Positions 1 through 7,546 of a stretch of 16,884 nt of DNA are shown piece by piece. The notes beneath the pieces were generated by a model. That model searched no databases and was not told the DNA's origin. It worked only from the letters and a program-made list of their open reading frames with translations. The stretch is taken from NCBI GenBank assembly GCA_051881335.1, contig JBJEPR010000118.1:1-16884 (forward strand), read 5' to 3'. The stretch's first letter is position 1. Each line of letters begins with the position of its first letter. The stretch comes from Fimenecus sp051881335. GTDB lineage: Bacteria; Bacillota; Clostridia; Oscillospirales; Acutalibacteraceae. Position numbers and translations under genes: made by a program.

Positions 1-23
1 CTGTTTTGTTCATTCATCGCCAT
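1..23 (-). CDS. 5' end of an unidentified gene running off the left edge
   Basis: An ATG at 21-23 on the minus strand is preceded by a strong Shine-Dalgarno (GGGAGG, 32-37) with an 8-nt spacer. It opens a frame reading MAMNEQN before the window ends. It lies 57 bp downstream of the GDPD-like gene on the same strand, so it is probably the third gene of the HAD-GDPD unit. Only seven codons are visible, so no function can be given. The call rests on ribosome-binding-site quality and operon position. A second in-frame ATG at 15-17 is less well spaced. The Shine-Dalgarno lies inside a possible hairpin, annotated separately. Confidence 0.5.
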
Positions 24-31
24 AAAAAGAA

Positions 32-65
32 CCTCCCTTATGCAAATTCTATGCACATCGGGAGG
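32..65 (-). promoter_or_regulatory. hairpin that could sequester the Shine-Dalgarno of the edge gene
   Basis: Seen directly: on the minus strand CCTCCC (60-65) is complementary to the GGGAGG Shine-Dalgarno (32-37). Nested inside, TGCA (52-55) can pair with TGCA (41-44) around a 7-nt loop. Together they form a two-step stem that would hide the ribosome-binding site of the gene starting at 23. Inference: translational control or coupling to the upstream GDPD-like gene, which ends at 81. The stem is short and could be chance pairing. Confidence 0.3.
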
Positions 66-80
66 CGGTTATGTTTGATT

Positions 81-839
81 TTACTGTAAAAGACTTTCCA
101 ATAAAACAGGCTGACGCGTGGTAATATTATCGGGGGAGAGGGTCAAGAGATTGCGCATCACAAGCTTATTGTCCGCCGTCCAAAAGGAAACCTTCAAGCC
201 CTCGGTATGGAATACCTCGCAAAGCGTTTTGCTCGCATTTTTGTAGTTGCAGTTCAAGCCGATTGCGCCGCTTCGCTTGACCTCCTCGGCAATGCTTTTC
301 AAATATGCTTCGTCCTCTAAGCGCATTTTGTTTAAGTCGGCATTTAAGTAATAGGGAATGTCGGGCACGTCGATTTTGACGGTTTGGGTATGCTCTGCCT
401 CCACGCCCGTAAAAAAGCATCTGTCCGCAAGCCCTGTCTCCGCAATCAAATCCGCGATTTCGGGGATATTGGTAAACGCTTTCAAGTCCAAATTCACCTG
501 CACGGTGTCGGATTTTTCGGCTATCAGCCGCAAAGCGTCCGCAAGCAAAACGCCTTCGTCCGCGCCTGCGGTTTCGGCGTGCAACAGCACAGGCGTGCCG
601 TCGTTGCGCACGGACACATCGACTTCCAAAACCGGCACTTGCAGGGCAATCGCCTTTTCAATAAATTCCAGCGAATTTTCTGCTGTATTTTCCGCGCCGC
701 TGTGGGCGGTATAGGTAAAGCCGGCGGGCAACTCGATTTTTCCGTTGACAATGCGGTTCAGTTCCACGCCCGCGCGCGCCACAAGCAACGCGCCTGCCGC
801 GCCTGCGGCAACGGCAATCCATTTTGTAATGGCTTTCAT
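81..839 (-). CDS. membrane-anchored, degenerate glycerophosphodiester phosphodiesterase-like protein
   Basis: The 252-residue protein has a hydrophobic N-terminal segment at about residues 6-25 (uncleaved anchor or signal), so the domain should lie outside the membrane. The rest follows the GDPD TIM barrel: AHSGAENTAENSLEF (45-59), LEVDV (71-75), NDGTPVLLH (79-87) and a C-terminal FWTADN block. Both expected histidines (H46, H87) and the acidic pair E72/D74 are kept. The canonical HRG reads HSG, the usual HD after strand 3 reads HA, and the late ITDxP motif reads TTRQP. Activity on glycerophosphodiesters is therefore uncertain. It could be a divergent phosphodiesterase or an inactive relative. 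Start: ATG with AAGGAGA 8 nt upstream. It begins 12 bp after the HAD gene and is clearly cotranscribed with it. Confidence 0.75.
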   Translation of the reverse strand: MKAITKWIAVAAGAAGALLVARAGVELNRIVNGKIELPAGFTYTAHSGAENTAENSLEFIEKAIALQVPVLEVDVSVRNDGTPVLLHAETAGADEGVLLADALRLIAEKSDTVQVNLDLKAFTNIPEIADLIAETGLADRCFFTGVEAEHTQTVKIDVPDIPYYLNADLNKMRLEDEAYLKSIAEEVKRSGAIGLNCNYKNASKTLCEVFHTEGLKVSFWTADNKLVMRNLLTLSPDNITTRQPVLLESLLQ

Positions 840-851
840 ACCCTTGTCTCC

Positions 852-1451
852 TTATTCCATCTCTTTGAGCCAAACGCCGTCCGTTTTGATTTTTTCAATA
901 CGGTCGCCGGTGACATAATACACATCTTTTGCAATATCCATCATCGCGCGGTCATTCATAGAATCAGTATAAAACTCGTCAATTTCTCGGTCGCCGTACT
1001 GCTCGCGGTAGGCGGCGATTTTTGCCTCACGGTAGCACACGCGCCCGATTTCGCCGGTTTTTAAATCTACCTCGGTGCCGATGAAATGGTTTATCCCGAT
1101 GCGGCGGCAAATTTCGCTGAGCATCACCTCGGGGCAAGCGGAAACAATTACATCGTCCTCGCGCTGTATTTTCGGGTAAAAGCTCTTGATTTTCTTTTCG
1201 TGCTCGTCCCAAAACTCCACAATCGACTGCTCAATATCCGAAAATTGTGCACAGCATTCCTTTAAAATATACCCGTAGTCCTTTTTGACATCGTCCAATT
1301 TCACTTTGCCCAATTTGTAAAGCACAAAACCCTCACCGAATTTGGGAATATACTTGGCAATGGCTTTCGGCGCTTTTTTGAGATAATACATAAAAATGTC
1401 AAAGCCGCTCTCGCCGTCATAAATGGTGTTGTCAAAATCAAATACGCGCAT
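852..1451 (-). CDS. HAD-superfamily hydrolase, subfamily IB (phosphoserine phosphatase-like)
   Basis: The 199-residue protein starts with the HAD motif I FDFDNT, with nucleophile D5 and acid/base D7. A helical cap follows, then a motif II region (VSACPEVML) and motif IV YTDSMNDRAMM, with the metal-binding D and the DxxxD spacing of subclass IB. Such enzymes dephosphorylate small molecules such as phosphoserine or lipid head-group phosphates, but the substrate cannot be read from sequence. I chose ATG 1451 over the in-frame GTG at 1463 because AAGGTGG lies 8 nt before the ATG and would be used up by the GTG start. It is the first gene of a unit with its own promoter and is followed 12 bp later by the GDPD-like gene. 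A joint role in phospholipid or glycerophosphate turnover is plausible but unproven. Confidence 0.85.
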   Translation of the reverse strand: MRVFDFDNTIYDGESGFDIFMYYLKKAPKAIAKYIPKFGEGFVLYKLGKVKLDDVKKDYGYILKECCAQFSDIEQSIVEFWDEHEKKIKSFYPKIQREDDVIVSACPEVMLSEICRRIGINHFIGTEVDLKTGEIGRVCYREAKIAAYREQYGDREIDEFYTDSMNDRAMMDIAKDVYYVTGDRIEKIKTDGVWLKEME

Positions 1452-1540
1452 TTTACAGACCACCTTACCGCATAAAAGTATGTAAAAATTGATGCTACGC
1501 CGTTCAAAAGCAAACCTAAAATGAATTCTTCTACACTATT

Positions 1541-1569
1541 ATAGTAGCATTCCGCCGTGTGTTCGTCAA
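1541..1569 (-). promoter_or_regulatory. predicted sigma-A promoter of the HAD-GDPD unit
   Basis: On the minus strand TTGACG (1564-1569) and TACTAT (1541-1546) are separated by 17 bp. A perfect TATAAT overlaps at 1538-1543, but its spacing from the same -35 would be 20 bp. The site lies between the mtnA stop and the HAD start and explains the 126-bp gap there. No terminator hairpin is visible after mtnA, so read-through from the salvage genes is also possible. Confidence 0.45.
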
Positions 1570-1577
1570 GAAAAACC

Positions 1578-2609
1578 TTAAAAATCCGACGGTTGTAACA
1601 CGCCTTTTTCGGTGATAAACGCGGTAATGAGGCTGTGGTCGGTCACATCGAACGCCGGATTGAGCGTTTTTGCATTTTGGGGGATTTTCGGGCTTTTGTA
1701 CCAAAGCGAACGCAGTTCTTCACCGTCGCGTTGTTCAATCGGGATTTCCGCACCCGTCGGGGTAGTTTTGTCAATCGTCGAAAACGGCGCGCAAACATAA
1801 AACGGAATACCGTAATGCTTTGCCAAAATCGCCACACCCGATGTGCCGATTTTGTTGGCGGTATCTCCGTTTCTCGCCACGCGGTCACAGCCGACCAGCA
1901 CCGCCTGCACCAAACCTTGTTGCATCGCATAAGACGCCATATTGTCGCAAAGCACGGTGACATCTATGCCCGCTTCGCACAGCTCATATGCCGTCAGCCG
2001 TGCGCCCTGCAACAACGGACGGGTTTCGTCGGCATAGACCTTGATATTGTGCCCCTGTTCTTTTGAGACATACACAGGCGAGAGCGCCGTGCCGTATTTG
2101 ACAGTCGCAAGCCTTCCTGCATTGCAGTGCGTTAAAACCGCATCGCAATTTTGTAACAGCGCCGCACCGTATTCCCCGATTGTGCGGCAAACCGCAATAT
2201 CCGCCGCGTGCAGTTCCAACGCCCGTGCCGTGAGCGCCGCCTTTTGTGCGGCAATGGGTGCTTCGCGGTTTGCGGTCTGTGTTTTGCGCATTTCGTTTAC
2301 CGCCCACGACAAATTCACCGCTGTGGGGCGCGCTTTTTCGAGTACTGCCGCATTTTTTAGAAATTCAGCTTGAAATTCGGCAGATGTTGTCGTCGTGCTT
2401 TCGTTCGAGAGCACCGCAAGCCCCACCGCCGCCGCGATACCGATAGCAGGTGCACCGCGCACACGCAAGCGGTAAATTGCCTCCACCATATCTTCCAGCC
2501 GATAGAGCGAAAGCACAACGGTTTGATTCGGCAATTCGGTTTGGTCTAACAGCAAAAGACGATTGTGTTCGGTGTCAAAATGCACCGTTTCGCCGTGTAA
2601 ATCACACAT
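1578..2609 (-). CDS. mtnA: S-methyl-5-thioribose-1-phosphate isomerase
   Basis: The 343-residue protein is of normal family length. It catalyses the aldose-ketose isomerisation of 5-methylthioribose-1-phosphate to 5-methylthioribulose-1-phosphate. Related enzymes also accept 5-deoxyribose-1-phosphate. Signature motifs are present: RVRGAPAIGIAAA near residue 50, LTHCNAGRLAT with the catalytic Cys, ETRPLLQGARLTAYEL, and GCDRVARNGDTANKIGT with the catalytic Asp. The relative eIF2B-alpha/ribose-1,5-bisphosphate isomerase is less likely because the CNAG and GDTANKIGT motifs are complete. Start: ATG with GAGG upstream. It follows the phosphorylase gene by 33 bp and mtaD before that, so substrate supply is encoded in order. 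No mtnK, mtnW, mtnB, mtnD or class II aldolase gene is nearby, so the fate of the ketose phosphate is decided elsewhere in the genome. Confidence 0.95.
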   Translation of the reverse strand: MCDLHGETVHFDTEHNRLLLLDQTELPNQTVVLSLYRLEDMVEAIYRLRVRGAPAIGIAAAVGLAVLSNESTTTTSAEFQAEFLKNAAVLEKARPTAVNLSWAVNEMRKTQTANREAPIAAQKAALTARALELHAADIAVCRTIGEYGAALLQNCDAVLTHCNAGRLATVKYGTALSPVYVSKEQGHNIKVYADETRPLLQGARLTAYELCEAGIDVTVLCDNMASYAMQQGLVQAVLVGCDRVARNGDTANKIGTSGVAILAKHYGIPFYVCAPFSTIDKTTPTGAEIPIEQRDGEELRSLWYKSPKIPQNAKTLNPAFDVTDHSLITAFITEKGVLQPSDF

Positions 2610-2642
2610 ACAGTTTCCTCGGATTTGTAAAGGATATATACT

Positions 2643-3455
2643 TTACAGTTTTTCAATGATGCGACAGATGAGCGTTTGCATTTCAGCGCCCTTTCTGCGC
2701 CCCGCTTCCAAAACTTCTTCCTCGGTCAGCGGTTGTTTTAAAATGCCCGCCGCCATATTGGAAATCAGGGAGAACGCCAACACGCGCATCCCGCAATGAT
2801 TAGCGGCAATGACCTCGGGCACGGTGGACATGCCGACCGCGTCCGCACCGAGCGTGCGAAACGCGCGGATTTCTGCGGGCGTTTCATAACTCGGTCCAGA
2901 GCACGCAAGGTAAACACCTTTACAGATGTTAATGCCCGTTTCTGCGGCGCATTGTTCGGCAAGTGCACGCAGTTCGGGATTGTAGGCAAAGCTCATATCG
3001 GGAAAACGGCAACCGAACGCGTCATCGTTTTTGCCGACCAACGGATTTTTCCCCATAAAATTGATGTGGTCTTCAATAAGCATAATATCGCCGACGGAAA
3101 ACGCGGTATTCACCCCGCCTGCGGCGTTCGTCAAAATCAGCGTTTCCACACCGAGACAACAAAGCGTGCGAATGGGCAATAAAATATCCGCCATTTCGTG
3201 CCCCTCGTAAAAATGGAGCCGACCTTGCATACAAATGACTTCTTTGCCCGCGAGCGTCCCCGCGATAAACCGCCCTTTGTGTCCCGGCGCGGTGGAAACG
3301 GGAAAACCGTCGAGGTCTTTATAGTCCACAAACACGGGGTTTTCGATTTTTTCGCCCAAATCCCCGAGCCCCGAGCCCAAAATAATGCCGATTTTCGGCT
3401 GTACGGCGATTTTTGCCTTTAAAAGCTCTGCATATTGTGCGGCAGTTTTACGCAT
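2643..3455 (-). CDS. purine-nucleoside phosphorylase (trimeric, 6-oxopurine type)
   Basis: The 270-residue protein phosphorolyses purine nucleosides to base plus (deoxy)ribose-1-phosphate. Motifs in order: LGSGLG (26-31) for phosphate, GHKGRF (58-63), GRLHFYEGHE (78-87), TNAAGGVN (109-116), GPSYETPAE (187-195) and VGMSTVPEV. The base-specificity residues of human PNP, Glu201 and Asn243, align with E191 and N233 (SLISN). This indicates preference for hypoxanthine/guanine nucleosides. MTA phosphorylase would carry Asp in place of Asn. That fits a role after MtaD, on methylthioinosine, 5'-deoxyinosine or inosine. Start: ATG 3455 with AGGAGGT at 3463-3470. An upstream in-frame start at 3518 lies inside mtaD and lacks support. 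The start overlaps the end of mtaD by 8 bp, indicating translational coupling. Confidence 0.95.
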   Translation of the reverse strand: MRKTAAQYAELLKAKIAVQPKIGIILGSGLGDLGEKIENPVFVDYKDLDGFPVSTAPGHKGRFIAGTLAGKEVICMQGRLHFYEGHEMADILLPIRTLCCLGVETLILTNAAGGVNTAFSVGDIMLIEDHINFMGKNPLVGKNDDAFGCRFPDMSFAYNPELRALAEQCAAETGINICKGVYLACSGPSYETPAEIRAFRTLGADAVGMSTVPEVIAANHCGMRVLAFSLISNMAAGILKQPLTEEEVLEAGRRKGAEMQTLICRIIEKL

Positions 3456-4749
3456 TGGCTTTGACCTCCTGTTGAATACGGCGGGTGCGCTGTTCCACCT
3501 CAAATTTGATTTTTTCAATATCCAAGGTCAAATATTCGCCGTCACGGTACAGCACCTTGCCGTCTACCATTGTGAGAACTACATCTTCACCGCTTGCGGC
3601 ATAGACAAGATTGTTGACGGTATCATTGTGTGGGCACATATGCACGGTATCTAAATCCACCGCAATCAAATCCGCCTTATTGCCGACCGCAACGGCACCG
3701 CTGTCATCGCGCCCTTGCGAACGCCAGCCGTTCACGGTGGCAATTTTCAAGACATCGCGCTCCGACACAATATCGGGCTGACGGCGAATGCCCTTCGGCA
3801 ACAGCGCGCAGAGGTACATTTCTTTGAACATATCAAGGTTGTTGTTTGACGCGACCGAGTCCGTACCAAGCGCAACATTGACGCCTTTTTGCAGCAGCGC
3901 AAACACATCGCACACGCCGCTTCCGAGTTTTAGGTTGCTTGCGGGATTGGTCGCAACGGTCACGCCCTTTTCTTTAAAAATTTCGCGGTCTTGCTCGGTC
4001 ACCCACACGCAGTGCGCCGCCGTACAGGGCACATCGAACACGCCACACGCCGCAAACAATTCGGCAGGGGTTAACCCGCCGTGGCGCTGTTTGCATTCCT
4101 CGTGCTCTTTTTCGGTTTCGGACAGATGGATATGTGCGCGAAGCCCATATGCCTTTACGCTTTCTCCAAACTGCTCAATAACGGTGCGGCGGTTGGTGTA
4201 TTCCGCGTGCAAACTCATATCGATTTTTATGCGCCCGTCACAAGCGTTGTGGTATGTCTTAATCAGATTCTCGCTTTCCTGAAAACTCGGAATTTCGGCA
4301 ATATCGCAATCCGTAAAGCTCGTAATCGCCCGCCCGAAATTGCATTTGATACCGCTGTCCGCAACAGCGCGCAGAACATTTTCCGAAAAGAAATACATAT
4401 CGGTAAATGACGCCGTACCTGTTCTAATCATTTCGGCAATGGCAAGCGCGGTGCTGTAATAGGCGTCCTCATCGCGTATTTTGTCTTCAAACGGAAACAC
4501 GCGTTCTTCAAGCCAGCGCTGTAACGGTAAATTTTCGGCATAGCCGCGCAACAGCGTCATTGCCGCGTGGGAATGTGCATTGACAAAGGCGGGCATCAAC
4601 AGGCGATTTTTCCCGTCATACCCCTCCCCGAAATCCTCGGCAGGTGCACTGTCGCCGACAAAGGTGATTTTGTCGCCCCGCACGCCGACATATTGGTGCG
4701 GTACAATTTGAAAATCTGCATTTAAAACGGTTATATTTTTAAAAAGCAT
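3448..4749 (-). CDS. mtaD: 5-methylthioadenosine/S-adenosylhomocysteine deaminase
   Basis: The 433-residue amidohydrolase hydrolytically deaminates adenosine-type nucleosides (MTA, SAH, 5'-deoxyadenosine) to their inosine forms. Metal and catalytic motifs of the ATZ/TRZ family are complete: AHSHAAM (HxH at H59/H61), HIHLSETEKE (His and Glu), AAHCVWV (His) and GTDSVASNNNLDM (Asp and the NNNLDM signature of MTA/SAH deaminases). A small beta-sandwich formed by both termini frames the barrel. Start: ATG 4749, three bases after the metallophosphoesterase stop, with GGAGG overlapping the end of that gene. It overlaps the phosphorylase by 8 bp, so deaminase and phosphorylase are made together. Generic guanine or cytosine deaminases of the same fold are less likely because of the NNNLDM motif and the neighbours. 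Confidence 0.93.
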   Translation of the reverse strand: MLFKNITVLNADFQIVPHQYVGVRGDKITFVGDSAPAEDFGEGYDGKNRLLMPAFVNAHSHAAMTLLRGYAENLPLQRWLEERVFPFEDKIRDEDAYYSTALAIAEMIRTGTASFTDMYFFSENVLRAVADSGIKCNFGRAITSFTDCDIAEIPSFQESENLIKTYHNACDGRIKIDMSLHAEYTNRRTVIEQFGESVKAYGLRAHIHLSETEKEHEECKQRHGGLTPAELFAACGVFDVPCTAAHCVWVTEQDREIFKEKGVTVATNPASNLKLGSGVCDVFALLQKGVNVALGTDSVASNNNLDMFKEMYLCALLPKGIRRQPDIVSERDVLKIATVNGWRSQGRDDSGAVAVGNKADLIAVDLDTVHMCPHNDTVNNLVYAASGEDVVLTMVDGKVLYRDGEYLTLDIEKIKFEVEQRTRRIQQEVKANA

Positions 4750-4752
4750 CGT

Positions 4753-5595
4753 TTATTCCTCCGTTACAACGGTTACGCAGACGAGTTCGGGGCGATTAAA
4801 CACCCGCACGGGAAACAGACTGTTCCCCAAGCCCCGACTGATATACAAAACCGTATTCTGTTCGGTAAATTCCCCCGCATCGTATTGCGGAAACAGCCCT
4901 TGGTCGGGCGCGGCAAGCCCGCCGACAAACGGCAAACGCACCTGCCCGCCATGGGTATGCCCCGAAAAGACGAAATCCACCTCTGCCGCCGCATAATTTG
5001 CAAGTTCCTGCGGTTCGTGTGCCAACAGGATTTGCAAAGTGTTTTCGGGCAAGCCGGCACAAAGTGTTTGCAAGGTCCCGTCTGCCAAATGCGCGTCATC
5101 TAAACCGACAAGCGCAATTTCACACCCGCGCACAGAAACGGTTTGGGTTTCATCATTTAAAAGTTGCACGCCGCACGCCGCCAACTCCCTGTAAAAACGC
5201 TCTCTTTCCTCTTTCGGCAAGCGGTTTTCGTGATTGCCCGAAACGAAATACACGGGCGCAATTTCCGTTGCCGCAGAAGCAAATTCCAGCGCAATATTGA
5301 TATCTGCACGGCGGCTGTCCACTGTGTCGCCCGTCAGCAAAATCAAATCGGGATTTTGTGCACGAACAAACGAAAGCAGTTTTTCACTTTGCGCGCCGAA
5401 CGCCTTGTTGTGCAAATCCGACACCTGCACAATTCGAAGCCCGCCCTCGGGCACAGCTTTTGCGGTTTTCGCTGTGTACTGTGTCAAAGTCAAATCATTA
5501 TTTTGCCACAGCACAAACGCAATCAGCAAAACAAGCGCAAGGCTGAACAGTACCGAGTCGCGTTTGCGCCATTTTTGCGGTCTTTTCTGTTTCAT
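4753..5595 (-). CDS. membrane-anchored metallophosphoesterase (YkuE-like)
   Basis: The 280-residue protein has one transmembrane segment at about residues 14-30 after a basic start (MKQKRPQKWRKRD), so the catalytic domain should face outward. All calcineurin-like motifs are present: SDLH (59-62), LLTGDTVD, VSGNHE, LLAHEP and SGHTHGGQ. The substrate cannot be told from sequence. Relatives act on lipid-linked phosphates such as UDP-diacylglucosamine, on cyclic nucleotides, or on unknown compounds. I chose ATG 5595. A GTG at 5634 would extend the frame through a perfect hairpin and has no ribosome-binding site. The site before ATG 5595 is itself weak (AAAG), so expression may depend on read-through translation from the cyclophilin gene. 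It ends 3 bp before mtaD. Confidence 0.87.
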   Translation of the reverse strand: MKQKRPQKWRKRDSVLFSLALVLLIAFVLWQNNDLTLTQYTAKTAKAVPEGGLRIVQVSDLHNKAFGAQSEKLLSFVRAQNPDLILLTGDTVDSRRADINIALEFASAATEIAPVYFVSGNHENRLPKEERERFYRELAACGVQLLNDETQTVSVRGCEIALVGLDDAHLADGTLQTLCAGLPENTLQILLAHEPQELANYAAAEVDFVFSGHTHGGQVRLPFVGGLAAPDQGLFPQYDAGEFTEQNTVLYISRGLGNSLFPVRVFNRPELVCVTVVTEE

Positions 5596-5609
5596 ATCTT
5601 TATAAGTTC

Positions 5610-5632
5610 GGGGCGGAAAACGCTTCCGCCCC
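5610..5632 (-). terminator. GC-rich hairpin after the cyclophilin gene, without a T-run
   Basis: GGGGCGGAA (5610-5618) and TTCCGCCCC (5624-5632) form a perfect 9-bp stem with a 5-nt loop. It lies 8 bp past the cyclophilin stop and 14 bp before the metallophosphoesterase ATG. No uridine tract follows on either strand, so it may be a weak or Rho-assisted terminator, an mRNA stabiliser or a processing site that lowers expression of the distal genes. Confidence 0.4.
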
Positions 5633-5639
5633 ACAGAAA

Positions 5640-6236
5640 TTACACGGTTTCAAATACGACCGTTTCAATCACAACATCTTGGAGTGGCTTGTTTTGGAAA
5701 AAGTCCACCTTCACCGCAGCAATATTGTCCACAACCTCTAAGCCGTCTACGACCTGCCCGAACACGGTGTGCTTATAATCGAGCCACGGTGTACCGCCCA
5801 AGGTCTCATAGGCGCGCACGCAATCATTCGGGAACAGCTCCTCGGGCGCAGTTTCGAGTTGGTCAATCATATCGTCGGGCACATTTTTCGCCTGCACAAT
5901 AAAGAACTGACTGCCGTTGGTATTCGGTCCTGCGTTCGCCATAGAAACCGCGCCGCGCAGGTTGTGAAGCTCCGGCGTGAATTCGTCCTCGAAGCTGTCG
6001 CCCCAAATGCTTTCGCCGCCCATCCCCGAGCCTGTCGGGTCGCCGCCCTGAATCATAAAATCGTTAATCACGCGATGAAAAATCAACCCGTTATAATAGC
6101 CGTTTTCGGCGTGCGTTTTGAAATTCTCCACCGCTTTGGGCGCCAAATCCGGGAATAAACGAATTTTAATATCTCCCATATTGGTTTTGAGTACGGCAAG
6201 GGTTTCGCCCGCCTTCGGTGCTTCAGTCTGCAACAT
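5640..6236 (-). CDS. cyclophilin-type peptidyl-prolyl cis-trans isomerase
   Basis: The 198-residue protein catalyses cis-trans isomerisation of Xaa-Pro bonds in protein folding. It carries the cyclophilin core: FHRVINDFMIQGGDPTG with the catalytic Arg, an SMANAGPNTNGSQFFIV block, and HTVFGQVVDGLEVVD near the C-terminus. An inserted acidic stretch before that last block (around residues 130-155) is common in Firmicute forms. There is no signal peptide, so it is cytoplasmic. Start: ATG 6236 with AAGGAG about 9 nt upstream. It overlaps the end of the GGDEF gene by 14 bp, which suggests coupled translation. Its presence in a SAM-salvage operon looks incidental. Confidence 0.95.
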   Translation of the reverse strand: MLQTEAPKAGETLAVLKTNMGDIKIRLFPDLAPKAVENFKTHAENGYYNGLIFHRVINDFMIQGGDPTGSGMGGESIWGDSFEDEFTPELHNLRGAVSMANAGPNTNGSQFFIVQAKNVPDDMIDQLETAPEELFPNDCVRAYETLGGTPWLDYKHTVFGQVVDGLEVVDNIAAVKVDFFQNKPLQDVVIETVVFETV

Positions 6237-7512
6237 AATTCGGTTCTCCTTTTCCTTGTGTAGTGGTTAAAATTTGATTTCTGCCGTTTGCTTTTGCCGC
6301 ATACAAAAGCACATCGGCTTTTTCTATATATTCGTCCATATGGCTTTGCGCCGTAGGGATTGCGGAATGAACGCCGACCGACAGGGTAATTGACTGCCCG
6401 CAATGCGGGATTTGCAAATTAGAAACCGCTTTTACAACGCGGTTCATTGCCAAAAACGCATCGGCACGGCTTTTGTCCTCAAACACGGCAATCAGTTCGT
6501 CGCCGCCGAGACGGTACGCCCGCGCGCCGTCTGCCTCCACCGCAGAAAACGCCTCGCCGACCGCCCGCAGGCACGCATCGCCCACGGTATGCCCATAGGT
6601 ATCGTTCACCGATTTAAAATGATCAATATCGGCAATCGCCACCGTAACAAAACAGCCTTTTTCAGCGCAACGGGCGAGGATTTCTGCCGTTTCCCGCACA
6701 AAACTGCGGCGACTGCGAAGCCCTGTTAACTCATCTGTATTGGTTAGCTTTTGGAGCTGCTGATTTTGCGCTTCAATTTGCACACGGTTATCCTGCAATT
6801 CCTTGTTGAGGCAGTTGAGCGCTTCGCTTTTTTGCAGAATACTGTATTCCTTTAAAAACACCTTATATTTGGAACGGTAGCGTGAAATGCCGATAATCAC
6901 CGACAAAACGGCGATCCCCACCATACGGAACAGCAAAAGCGGTTGTAAAAACACCTGCAAATCCAAGGCGAATACCGCAGCGAAAAACGCGCCCATCGTC
7001 ACAGCCACATTGCAAAGCAGCACCGCCGGCCGATAGTACAGCGTACAGCTTCCGATAAACAAGGCGACAATCAGAGAAAAGCCGACAATTCCGGTTTCCA
7101 AATCCAGCACCGTAAATACCACACTGCGCAGCATATACAAAAGCATATATAGGTCACAGCAAACCGTAATCAGACGGAAATGCTTTTCGGCACTGCGGCG
7201 AAGGAGAAAACTGCCGAGCAAGCACAGCACATTCACAAAGAGCATTCCGCCGTACAGCGTCACAAAAATGCGCGCACTGACGGGGATTTCGCCTGTCACG
7301 CGGTGCAAAGCTACCGCGGCAACCACGCAACGGACGGTTTCCGCAACCAACGCCGCCCACAGCCAAAAGCGCATCGCTTGCATACGGTTACGCACCGCCG
7401 TGTCCACGGCAAAGTCTCGTTGCAGTTGTGCTTTGTTGACTTCACATTCGGCAAGAATGGCTTTTTCACCGTTCGTATCGAAAAAGGAAAGCAGCTTCTC
7501 ATATATCCGCAT
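6223..7512 (-). CDS. membrane GGDEF protein (putative diguanylate cyclase, GGDEL variant)
   Basis: The 429-residue protein has an N-terminal half with about six hydrophobic segments (roughly 47-70, 80-104, 115-136, 141-160, 163-182, 189-210). A helical linker likely to be coiled coil (220-258) leads to a GGDEF domain (about 259-415). Visible elements are DxDxFKxxND (295-304), YGHxxGD (306-312) and GGDEL (336-340). The fifth signature position is Leu rather than Phe. The catalytic GGDE is intact, so c-di-GMP synthesis remains possible. The RxxD inhibitory site is absent: the equivalent positions are A327 and A330. The membrane domain matches no sensor I can name. I chose ATG 7512, preceded by AAGGCGGGTG. 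The frame is open upstream to 7656, but that part overlaps the activase gene. It probably has its own promoter in the 61-bp gap before it. Confidence 0.85.
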   Translation of the reverse strand: MRIYEKLLSFFDTNGEKAILAECEVNKAQLQRDFAVDTAVRNRMQAMRFWLWAALVAETVRCVVAAVALHRVTGEIPVSARIFVTLYGGMLFVNVLCLLGSFLLRRSAEKHFRLITVCCDLYMLLYMLRSVVFTVLDLETGIVGFSLIVALFIGSCTLYYRPAVLLCNVAVTMGAFFAAVFALDLQVFLQPLLLFRMVGIAVLSVIIGISRYRSKYKVFLKEYSILQKSEALNCLNKELQDNRVQIEAQNQQLQKLTNTDELTGLRSRRSFVRETAEILARCAEKGCFVTVAIADIDHFKSVNDTYGHTVGDACLRAVGEAFSAVEADGARAYRLGGDELIAVFEDKSRADAFLAMNRVVKAVSNLQIPHCGQSITLSVGVHSAIPTAQSHMDEYIEKADVLLYAAKANGRNQILTTTQGKGEPNYVAD

Positions 7513-7546
7513 CGGTTCACCCGCCTTTCGCACAACGCCAAATATA

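Noticed and set aside
71..124. GGAGGCGG followed by ATG at 71 on the plus strand
   Set aside because: The frame is only 17 codons and overlaps the 3' end of the minus-strand GDPD-like gene. The GGAGG is better explained as the arm pairing with the Shine-Dalgarno at 32-37.
384..1064. 226-codon plus-strand open frame across the GDPD-like and HAD genes
   Set aside because: It spans two well-supported minus-strand genes and their junction, lacks a start signal and is compositionally odd (rich in Phe, His, Arg).
1492..1550. ATGCTAC / GTAGCAT inverted arms around the HAD promoter
   Set aside because: Seven-base arms 45 bp apart, one of them within the promoter spacer and so not in the transcript. 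Likely chance.
5596..5634. GTG start extending the metallophosphoesterase by 13 residues
   Set aside because: The extension is made of the perfect 9-bp hairpin at 5610-5632, has no Shine-Dalgarno, and adds nothing conserved.
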